Positions 22,945 through 34,900 of a stretch of DNA of 64,000 nucleotides are shown here, one piece after another. This DNA is from Crossaster papposus (Eukaryota > Echinodermata > Asteroidea > Velatida > Solasteridae). How positions within the stretch are numbered: the first letter of the stretch is position 1; the number at the start of each line of letters is the position of its first letter. A program made the position numbers and the translations under genes. The notes below the pieces were generated by a model. The model did no database searches, was not told the DNA's origin, and saw nothing but the letters and a program-made list of their open reading frames with translations. The stretch is from positions 2,108,001 through 2,172,000 of the forward strand of contig JBAIAA010000074.1 in assembly GCA_037893245.1 (NCBI GenBank). Direction: 5' to 3'.

Positions 22945-25900
22945 GCAGCTGCAGCAGCAGCTGCAGTAACTTGGCCAGTCGTTTCAGGCCCTCCTCAGCC
23001 ACTACCTCTCATGTGGTCAGGCGGACCGCCACCCATGCTGCCCGGCCACAATGGACCCCCGATGCACATGTCTCATCACGACCTGTCTAGTATGATGCCC
23101 ATTCACAACCAACAGCAACTGCCGCAGCAGCAAGTTTATTTGCCGCCACCACCAGTGCCGCCATTCAGTTTAGTTGGTCCTCCGGTTGCATCGCCCATGC
23201 AACCCACACCGCCCATGCAGCCCGTTCTCCCCATGCAGCAAGTACCACTAGCCCAACAGGTGAGAGGTGGCTGAAGATTTTGCTTAAGAATTTGCTGAAT
23301 TATTCAAGTCAAGCACAGCATTATTAATTTCATTAATTATGGTGGCCTGTCATTATAGCTGTTGACAAATTTTGCCCAATGGTTGCCAATTTCTAACCAG
23401 TAGAGTTGTTTTATTCAAAAACTCGGCACTTCACTCATTTTGAACTTGTATTACTATTAGCCCTTGTTTGCTTTAAGTCCTTTAAGTGTTTTCTGCTCAG
23501 GAACTTTGTGGAACTTAAAAACAATATTAAGAAGTTTTATCTTTTATTTGGCTGTTCGAGAAGTCATTTATACAATTTTGCATTTACTTAAGAAGTTTCA
23601 ATAAGAAGTGTTAAAATATGATGTAATTATAACTTGCTCTCTGGTATGGATTTTTTAATAAGTGTAAAAATGCCTTGATTTATATCACAACTATTTAAAT
23701 ATAAAATCTTTTTGTTCTGGTTTTTGATGTCTAGGGGCTAAAGGCTGCACCAGTTACCCGCGACCCTCGCATTGCTCGTGATCCCAGACTTGCTCGTCGT
23801 GATCCAAGGATCCGTGGTGTTGCAGATGCCACCCCTGCAACATTTGCATCTGCACCTCATCAGGTTGCCCCAGCTGTAGCCACTGTACCCCCCGTCCAAA
23901 GCACAGCACAGCCACCTGCTATTGCAGTAGCAAATCCACCGTCCGTGCCGCCGGCTACCTCAAATAACACCTCACAGGCCACTTCTTATCTGCAACTGAA
24001 AAGTGTGGTCACTGTTGCGCCATCGTTGCCTAGCTTCAAACCAACTTCCAAGTTTCCAACCAAAGGAAATTTTGCTAAAGACATTAAAGCAACAGACACA
24101 AAGCAGCAAGCTGAACAGAAACGAGAAACAAAGCCTGACAATAAGCCAAGTGACAAGAAAGACACCAAATCGGAGCCTAAGCCAAAAGAGACCAAAGCAA
24201 CAGAGTCAAAATCAGAGGGCCAGAAGTCCAAAACAGAAGGAGTTTCCAAACAAGATAAAACAAAGGACGTAAAATCCATTGATCGATCACCGCGCCGTTC
24301 GAGTGACGAGAAGAGGGACTGCAGAAGCGACAGCAAAAGCAGAGACTCTAGAAATTCCCGGGAACCAGAGCGAAGGGCCAGCAGGGACTCCAAGAAGGAC
24401 TTTGATAAAAGAGAAAGCTGGTCCAGCAGGGAACGGGATAACCGGGAACGAGATCGCGACTACCATGACCGACCCAAGAACAGAGTTGGGGTCACCAGGG
24501 AACCGTCTAGGCTCGCGAGTTCCAGGCACAGATCCAACAGGTCACGCTCTAGGTCAAGATCACCAGTTTCTAGGTCACGCTCGCCACGAGGATCTGATAA
24601 GAGTCGCACAACTTCACGTGCTCCCCCAAAGGTGGACAAATTTGGAAGAGATTTGCCTCGCCCTGTCAAAGAAATCGAGGAGGAAAAGAAACTAGAATCT
24701 GCTTCCGATGTTCACAAGAAAGAAGATGACAGCCGCAAGAAAGACACTGATGAAAGTTGCAAGAAAGACATTGACGAAAGGGTGAAATTGCGACGTAGTA
24801 GTAAAGAAAATGTGCCAGATATTAGAGAGGAGAATAAACTGAATCAGGGAAAATCCGAGAAAAGAAGGTCACCTTCTACTGATAAGGAAACTGACAAAGA
24901 GACCGAGTCAAATGTAGAGGCACCTAGTAAGCGTCCACGGTTGGATGAAAAAATGCCACCAGACAAGGCACCACCTTCCAAAAAGTAAGTCTGAACTTAG
25001 TGGAATTTGTTGAAACCTTACAAGTCTGCAGCAAGGTTTGGTTTGAAATTTTGTTAAGTGTGTGATTTTCACACAATGTATTTTTTGTACATTTTTCTTT
25101 TAATTAGAGAGCCTGAGATGAAAGAACAGAACAATCAGCAAAAAGAGAAAAAGCCCAAAGAAGTGGACAAACTAGACGTTAAGCTCCCTAAACCGCGACC
25201 ACTGATGGAACTTTCACCGCCATGCCTCTCTGTTGAGCCTGGTGGCCGGAGGAAAGCCCATTCTCACCCGCGTGATCAACTGGAGTATGAGAATGAAATG
25301 ATGTCCCCTCCTGGAGGCTGGAGGGAAAAACCACCATCCAGACGAAGACTCAGCATTGACCCAAATGTCCACATTCCAAAGGAGTTGTCCCTGGAAAAGC
25401 ATGCCTTCATCTTAGAGCAGGTATGGCAGAGGTCAAATAACAAAATTGCCCTTGAGAACAAATCGGGCTTGTCTGCTGTCATTTCTTCCTCTATGAAAAC
25501 ATAGTGGTGTTTCTAATTATCAACTTGACTACCAACCAGTCTTTTGCCATATTTTTTTTGAGAATTTTATGTTGTTGAACCAGTTGGCGCAGGATGACGT
25601 ATATAAACGCAAAGTTTTCCCCAAATTCAAAACGGATGACGCATAAACACGCCAAGTTCAAGTTCGGAAATGTCTGTCAGCAGCGAACAAGGCTGGAAAG
25701 GCGTGGGTGTGCTTCCCGGCACTATCGGCCTGAACCCGCTTCGGATCGAGTTTTGTTAAAAATAATCCCGCCCCTTGGCTTGGTGATGGTGATAATCACG
25801 GCGTGAACTGGTTGAAGAACCTGTACTGTTAAACAAATTAAAATTTTAGTTAATTTTAGGTATTAATTTAGTTTATTTGTATATTACAATACAGGTTTTT

Positions 25901-28900
25901 AATGATAGTTTTTTTAAACAAGACTTTCTTGAAACACTCTTGTTTTAATGCAGGCTGAAAAGCAACTCCATTCTGGTGAGTTGACCCACCAGCAACATCA
26001 AGATCTATTGCGTGAGCTGTTTGAGCTGCACCAACTCCAAAAACAACAGAAGGATGATGAGTACATGCAGCAACACACCCATGATCCACATTTTAGAAGG
26101 CACAGCCCGGACGATCCAAAAACGCACCATCACCCGAGATGGCTTACAGACCCCAGACAAGGTGGATTGTGGCCCCAAGAAAAGGACGTTGACCACAGGA
26201 GGTCATCTGCTCAGGATGTTGACATGAGAGTCTTTGACCCTGCACACCCAGTGCATGCTGTCATGTCCAAGTCTAGAAGCGAGGACTCTGCTAAATCGGG
26301 TGCAAAACCACATTCTGATGTACAGTTGAATCTGCCCAGTGTTGACCAGGATGAAAGGACAAGGAACCTTGTCCACAAGGATCGTGATGACAGAGTAAGA
26401 GGCCCGCCAGCTGAGAAACAGATTGTGCTCCCGCCACGTCCTCTCAAGTCAATTTTAAAAACAGGAAAGGCAGTACCTCTTGAGAGTCCCTTGTCACCAG
26501 AGCCCGAGGACAAATGTGGTAATGATGCAGTGACCAAAACGGTTGTTGAAGGGACTCTAGAAAAAGCCAATCTTTTTGAAAAGGAAGACAAACCTGCAAC
26601 GGTGTCTACAGACAAAGTGTTTCCTGCCTTAGATGAGAATAAGACCACTGCATTAGAAGTCATTATAATAAAGGACACCATTGTGGCTGAAAAGGGTAAA
26701 GGCAAGAAGAAAAACAAGAAGAAGAAAAAGAAAGGCTCAGGTAGTGAAGCCGAGGTCCATGTTGAAGTCACTGCTTTTGAAGAGAGTCTAGAAATAAAAC
26801 CCCCTGTTTTCAATGAGAAGAAAATCCAACCTCTGATGGACATGGATGAACGTCGAAACACAACAGATGAGCCAGCTCATGTGCTTCCTGCTCCATTCAG
26901 AGAAGCAGATGATTTGGAGGACTTATTCCCAGCTGGGAAAGATCGTGATGAGCGTCAGGGTCCAGGGCATCAGGCCAATCAAGAGAGTGAAAGAGGCAGA
27001 ATGCAACCAAGAGAAAGTCCTCCTGGAGATGGTTCTTCGAGGGATAGTCATTCGAGGGATGGTCCTTACAAGGAGGGCATACACAGGGATCATCCACCAG
27101 GAATGGATCAAATCAGAGAAAGCCACATAAGAGATCCAAGACTTCGTAAAAGTCCTGAAATGGAACCAATGGATATGCCCCCAAGACCAGGTCCATTAAG
27201 AGATGGTAGCTTGGGAGATTACCCCTCAAGGGATACATATCGAGAATCTTTGCCTAGAGGTCGCCCATACATGGACCAATATCCTGCTGAACTATCTAGA
27301 GAGGGTGCTTTCAGAGATAGACCACCTGGGGAAAGACCTTTCCGAGACGGACCCCCAAGGGAATATTTATTAAGAGGAAGCCCTCCCAGGGATATGCCTT
27401 TTAGGGATGATCCACCAAGAGAAGACCCACCAAGAGGTCCACTAAGAGGTCTACTAAGAGAAGGGCCACCGAGAGAAGGTCCACCAAGAGAAGGTCCACC
27501 AAGAGAAGGTCTGCCCAGAGAAGGTCCGCCCAGAGAAGTTCCACCAAGAGAAGGTCTGCCAAGAGAAGGTCCACAAAGAGATGGTCCACCAAGAGGTCTA
27601 CCAAGAGAAGGTCAACTGTGGGGAGGTCCAAGAGATGGTCCATTTGAAAAGGGTTTCCCAAGAGAAGGCTTCTTCAGAGATGAACATGGTCGAGAACGTC
27701 CTCTTAGAGACGGTCATCCAGGAGAAGGTCCATTCAGAGATGGACCAGCAAGGAAAGGTCCTTTTAGAGAGGGCCCTCCAGAATGGAATCCATATGAGGA
27801 TGACAGACCAAGAGACGAAACTTTGAGAGGTCATCCAAGGGAAGGCTTATTCAGAGAAGGCCATCCAAGACATGGCCCGATTAGGGATGATTTGTTTAGA
27901 GCTGGTCCCGCAAGAGAAGTTATACTGCGAGATGACCCTCGAAGAGAGGGTCCCTTTAGAGAAAGTCCACCTCCAGATGGACTGTTCAGAGATGGGTTAC
28001 CTAGAGATGGTTCCTTTAATAGAAGGGTTCCGAGAGATGGCCCATTCAGGGAGGGTCCATTCAGGGATGGCCCACCGAGGGGTAGCCCACCAAGAGAAGG
28101 TTCTTTCAGAGATATTCCATCAGGAGATGAGCCGTTCAGAGGACGCCTTCCACCTAATGAAAGATCATTTAGAGAAGACCAAATCAGGAAAGGTCTTCCG
28201 TTGGAAGGTCCCCTGTTCGAAAGTCTACACAGGGATGGTCCACTCAGGGATGGTCCACTCAGGGAAGGTCCTCCGTTTGAAGGTCCACTCAGAGAGAGCT
28301 CTTTTAGAGATGGCCATCCGAGAGATGCTTCCTTCAGAAGAAGCCCACCAAGAGGTGAAGCGTTTAGAGAAGGCCCTCCTAGACTGTTACCAAGAGATGG
28401 CCCTCGTAGAGATTTTAAGGAAGATTGGGACCCAAGACATGTCCCTCAACGTGATCCACATGATCCACGTGGTCCTCTGCATGAGCTCAGAGAAGAAAGA
28501 TATCCTGTATATCCCAAGGAGATGCAACCAAGAAATTTACCAGTGGAATTCCTCGAAGAAGCCCCATTGCCAATGGAGAGATTTAGAGGTCCACCTAGAG
28601 GAGGACCTGCTCCCGAAGAACCTGGAACACTGTCCCAAACTACAGACGGGGATGAGCGCCTCTCTCAACTGAAGGACCAAAAGTATGTTACTGCTTGCAC
28701 CTACTTACACTGCTTATACCTGCACAAAAAATACACGGAAAAGTTGACACTATTTTAATTATATTGCAAATTATGTTTTGAGGTTTCAGCTTCTGCTAAT
28801 ATTTTGCCCAATTTGCCTTGACAGATCTGTGGAGCCTTCACCAGTATCCCTGCCAGTGGAGATTCATGACCAACCACCGTCTTCTACAGCACCCTTAGTG

Positions 28901-31900
28901 TCTGTGCCTCAATTTGGGGCTCAACGCCCGCCATCCATGAATCCTGCGTCAAATCTTCATCCAGGCCTCGGAGGTCCCAACCTTGGCATGGTTCCCATTC
29001 TTGCGCCGGGAACCCACTTCTTCAACCCCAGGCAGCCGGGAGTAATGATGATGGCCAACCCTGGCCAGCCGAGGCCCCCCATGCTCATGCGTGGAATGCA
29101 GGCCCAAGGCATGAGGCAAGAACTGCTGTTGGATCAAAGAGGTTTCCCTCAACCTGCTCGTGGGATGCCCTATCCTGCTCTGATGGGTGCACCGCACCTC
29201 ATCCGTCCAGAAAATCCTCAAGGTAATTATTATTAAATTCAATATCCAATGCTTTATTACTGCTTACAGTTAAATCGTTGCATACCTAAAATAGTGCAGA
29301 GGAGAAGAGAAAAATGCCATTTTTGTATTAGCCTTTTAGAATCTAAAACAATTTTTAGAAAAAAGGATGAGTTGGAAGTCCTCTGAAACCTTAGACATAT
29401 ACCGTAATTTCCTGCGGTAAAGCCGCACGGCGGATAAGGCGCAGGTCCCTAAAATCACCCAAAAAAAATTCAAACGCCAACAGATAAGGCGCACTGCCGA
29501 ATAAGGCGCATGCTTGAACGCACCCAAAAGAACACCAGGCGCCACCCGGTGTAGGTACATCGCCAGAAAGGGGTCATTTTGTTGCCTTAGAACGATCCCA
29601 CTATTCCAAGCATGAATTAAACCGTAACCCCATGGGCTGGTCCCATGAAGAAAAAATCCAAAGTACCTTTAATTATCCATCCAGCCAAAGCTAGCTGTGC
29701 GTGATTGCGGTTTCTGACCCTGCAATGGTGCGTCTTTTTCCAAAAGAAATAAGGTTCAATGAACTAAAACCATTGAGTGAGCTGACACGAAATGTATCAA
29801 CAATCGCAAACACCAGATGTTCCTGACCGCAGAGTTTATACAATGGAAGCCGATACACGTGCCTCTCCCACAGATATCGGGTTTCAAAACCACGTTTAAT
29901 GTTTTGGTCCGTGGGATTATAAATTAATTCAGTACCGGTAGTACCGGTAAGTTCAGTCAGTCAGTGATTATAGTTTCTTTCCAGACAACGTAATCAGACA
30001 ACATAGAGTTGACTTAATATATGGAAGGGATTTTTAGAGGGGATTTGTTTTTAAATAAAGTTCTTTTCCTTTATTTCAAACCTATAATTTGTTAATCACG
30101 TTCATAAGATATTTGTTTAATACATCACTACTCTTAGTGTTAGTTTTGTTTTGAAGATCATTAAACTTATTTAATATCTTACAAATAAAATAAACGAAAC
30201 AGACACATGAACCATCTCTTTTCCCGTTTGGTCGTCCTGATAAGGACGGTTTGTTTTGTTGGACTCTTCAACATTTATTGGAAGCTATATGTCAGGTGGC
30301 TTATTGAGGGCGCCCTTAATTATCGCCAGATTCGTATAGGGGAACGATTATGGCGAAATAAATCAATTCGCTCGAGAAATACATTGACAAACGCCTTTTA
30401 AATAAATTAAATAACTGCCAGGCGAGGGTTAGTGTAAGTAAATACAATGTATCTTTGTTGGAGATGAGCGGGCCGGGACAACATTTATTGAGAAGCAGTT
30501 TGTGTTGAGAGAACGTCAACACCCAATGGTAATGAAGATTTTTTTAACTGGACTTCAGGGTTGGATAACGATTTTGTCACTGGGGAAGTAGTGAGCGGTG
30601 CTGAGGGCTTTGATGTTGGTCTTTTCAAGAAACTTGGTCGGCTCATCACTCAGTCACCCTGAATAATAAGATAATATTACGTTAAATTCTTATAATACTT
30701 TCTCAAACAAACATCTAAAATGAAGATATAATAAAACACCCTCAACGTTCACACAATAGAGGTTGGGTGAATGCGAATTCCAAACGTTTAAGTAATTCTG
30801 TTGCAGCATTTTCGGAATGAAAGAAAACGGCCAGAAAGAAAAAGGGGGTCGACACATTGCGGCATTGTTGGAATAAAAGCACGGTCGTGGGGGGGGGGGG
30901 GGGGGAATCAACACATCGTGGCATTGTTGGAGGGTAAGCACATTCATAGGGGATCAACACATCACGGCATTGTTAGAATGGAAACACGGTCACAATGTCC
31001 GAAGAGTTGAGCTAATTGGTTGACCGCATTATTGAGTAAGATTACGGCGTTCAAAGAATTCTTCACACAAAGACCGTCACTTTGAAATCAAGCGACATCA
31101 TATAAGGCGCACCGAAAGATAAGGCGCGGCGATGTTTTTGTGGTCTAGAAAGTCAGATAAGCCGCGGCTTTACCGCAGGAAATTACGGTAGGTGGACTAA
31201 AATTGTATTGTATAGATCTCGGTTTATTTGGACCAGTCAGTGCGAAACTGTCAAGGCTAACCTTGCCAACATTTCTAAAGGCAGGTTCTTGGATTTAACC
31301 TGACTGAAGCTTGTTTAATTCACCCTATGCCTGGACAGGTACACCACCCCCTCAGCCAGCAGGACCCTTTGACATCAATTCGCTCTTTGCCAAGCTGGTG
31401 GCCACGGGGATTCTACCGCCCACTAGAAGCGACTCGCCAGTGGTACAGGTAAATAATCGCAAGACACTTTCCATTCCAAAAGGTGCATTGTCGGCACTTG
31501 TAAGTTGAGAGAACCTATCAGAAACCGTAAAACAAATTCTGCATGGTAGAGATTTGAAACTAAAGCATTTTACAAATTACCACTGGACTCCTGAATTTTA
31601 CAAATATTGATTGATCACACTGAAACTGCTTAGTAATGGGCTCAATTATCCCTTTTGACATATAATTGTTTTATAAGTTCAACTTCGGGATTGACATTCC
31701 GGTATTTTACAACTTGAGCTATCCAGCCCTATGTTAACAGACCATCTTTTTTGTCAATGTATCTTTGTTTGGGGGCACTCGTCAAAGGCCGAAAACAATT
31801 GGGGATCACTCTGAGAAAATTCTTCTTTTTACTTACAACTTTTCAAATAAACCTCGAGGGGAACTATCGAGGAGCATTATGATTATTGTTTTAAAAGTTG

Positions 31901-34900
31901 AACAAAAAAATGATTTGGTAGATACAACAGAAAGGCACTAATTGGTTAAGGGATTATTCGTTGACCCAAATTTATCCAAACCAAAATAGTGCCATGCCAT
32001 GCCATTGTGTACCTCATCTCAAAAAGGGTAAGCGATTTGAAATCAATCAAGTATTTGTATCGGATATCTGTTGAGAGATTTCGGTCACTGGTTTTTGCCT
32101 TGCAGGGTACAGAAACGCCGCCCCCCACAGGACCAAAGGAGGAACCGAACTCCATTGAACCTGCTGAGAATGAGGACCTGTTTGTGCCAGAGCTAGGATT
32201 TTACCCGGATGAACTCAAATGGTAAGATAAAGCGGTTGGAACTTGTTGAGTGTTGTGGCCTTGTTGTCTCCGGTATTGAATTTAGAAGTCTGTAGGTAAT
32301 TCTGCAGGTTATGGGATAAAGTCCAGCCTAGGGTTAGGATGTTTGTGCCCCTTCGGCAAGGCACTTTGTCACTCATTGCTTCTCCCCACCCAGGAGTAAA
32401 TGGGTACCTGTGAGGTCAGAGATGGTTATTATGGTTGATTCAGCTGCTTTGCGCCGAAATGGCAGCATCGAGCTGTATACTCCCCCATGGGAGCTGAGAT
32501 TGTCTCTGGAATTTTGTATTGGCTCAATGATCTGGGGTAACAATATCGCAAAGAGCTTTGATCGAAGTTGAAATAAAAAACAATAGATTTCAAGGGCTTT
32601 AGAGCAAATATATCTTTGTTGCTGTTGCATGACTTTTGTAATTAATACTATTCGTAACTTTGACTTTATTTCAGTCGGTATGAGGGTGTTATCAACCGCA
32701 TCTACACAGGCACCCAGTGTTCATCTTGCGGGATGCGCTTTGTCATCGACGAAATGGACAAGTACGCTTTTTGAAATTATTTTGTTTTTTTTATTTTTAA
32801 GAAGGGGGTGGAAACCTGCAAAAAATTTGTGATGTTTAGAGCACGAAAGTGTCGTAGTCTTTGAGGCATTTTTATTTTAAAATTGAAGTATTGCCTCTCA
32901 GTTCGTAATATTCTAATTATTTATGGATCTATATTTTTGTGAAATTCTTTTTAACTTTTGGCCTTTAGATATCGCAAGCATCTCGATTGGCACTTCCGTC
33001 AGAATCGTCGGGATAAGGACGGCACGAAGGCGGCTCAGAACAGGAAGTGGTTCTATGAGGTGGATCAGTGGCTGGACTTTGAAGAAGTCAACGAAATTGA
33101 GGAAGGTAAACTTAACCCGTATGTGTATTTAAACATTTTTAAACAGGGTATATTTGTGACCTGTTCCATTGAAACACGGACAAAGTCGCACAATGTGTTC
33201 TATTACAATGTACTCCTGAAGTCATTTCGGGATGGATTTTCTTTTATTTTGAGGTTTTGGGTATTCCTGAATCACGAACTATTAATCTATTAGCTCTTCA
33301 AATTTGAACATAATCCGTCACCCAGAAGTGTGTTTTTGTCCATTTTGTGAAACAATTGTGTAATACGCTTTTCTGAACTTCAAAGCTGTTTATCTCATAA
33401 TTAGGTTGTCAGGGTTTTATCACTAAATCTTTTCCTCAGGGGAGATAGGGTCGGGGTACATATGTAAATGGTACATCATTTTTAAAGCTGAGAACCTAGA
33501 GAATTAAAAAAATCAAAAAAACTAAATTTTTCAACTTTGTCTGGATTACAATGGAGCAGGTCACATTTTAATGCTGCTCAACAAAATTAGGACTAATTCA
33601 GTTCATCTGTACCCAACTTGCAAAATCTTATTTGAGGTCCAAGACCCTACAATTTCAAGTAGGGCCTTGGGCCTCGAGGGTCAAAGCCTTGGCCTGGGCC
33701 TTGAGGGTCAAGCCTTGGCCTGGGCCTTGAGGGTCAAGCCTTGGCCTGGGCCTGGGCCTTGAGGGTCAAGCCTTGTGCTACAATTGTGGTAAGAATATGG
33801 TCAGATAGTCTCAAATGCAGCCTGATATGTGATCGGCTCTACAAAAAGGTGTATTAAGTCGCGCTGTGCATTATCATGTAATGACCCGCTCATCGTTGAG
33901 AGGGTAAACATTTCATCAACATGTGATTTAAATTTGTTGTCACGAATGACAGTTTCAAGTTTCATTCAAAGGAATGTTGATTTTAATGAACAAAGTAGAA
34001 AAAACGACCATTTTGTGTGCATCGTTCTGTTGTAGTACAACAGAGCCGGCTATTTCAAAGCCTGTTTTCTCAGTTGTGTAATTTGAACTCCAAAAATGTA
34101 ATAAATATGTAAACAGGTCATATCTACAAAATGAGAGGGGATATGGAACTCTATTATATACCAAATAAAAGCTTACATTGTGGGCTTTAACCAAGCATAT
34201 AACTCAATTTCATTTTTGTGTGATGTAATACACCTTTTTGTAGAGCCGGTCACATATGTTGTTATACTATTAACTCATTTAGATCTCATTCATATTAACT
34301 CACTCAAAATAATCTGTAGCGTCTATAATGTTTGGTTTCTCTCTCTTGAAAATAATTTGGAATGCAGAGAGTAGTAATTTCTTTGAGGCCATGGCGTTGA
34401 AGGACCACCAAACCGACAAAGATGGGGTGCACTGTGTGGCCATTGATGCAAGCATTAAAGGCGATGAGGTACGTCGTTGTAAAAGAAAAAGTAGTTGAAA
34501 CAGAACAAAATGCATCAATTGGATGTTCCAGAGTTTTGGGCGGGTGTGTGAGGAAAGGAAATTCTGGAATTTTGTAGATATGGTTATACTTTGTTCCCTT
34601 GTGCTAATTTTGTGCAACATCTTTGTGTGCATTTCAGAAAACATACTTGATGTGTGCGTTTCTGTTGTTGGGTTTATACTTTTTAGGGGAGCAACCAGGT
34701 GGTTTCTTTTTTGTTTGGGGGGGGGTGGGGAGGTAGTTGTTATCTACCAAGGGTGAATTTAGGAGATATTTATTGGGTTTTTCTGCTATTTTCTGCTATT
34801 TCTCTCTTAACCATGACGTATATAAACGCAAATTTGTTCCCAGATTTAAAACGGATGACGCATTAACACGCCACGAGCAAGGCCGAAAATGTCTGTCAGC

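Noticed and set aside
26211-26861. 216-codon frame on the minus strand
   Set aside because: Antisense of PCF11 exon 8; the coding strand carries PCF11 homology.
27872-28672. 266-codon frame on the plus strand in another register
   Set aside because: A repeat-driven alternative frame over the PPREG array; the main frame joins both neighbouring exons in phase.
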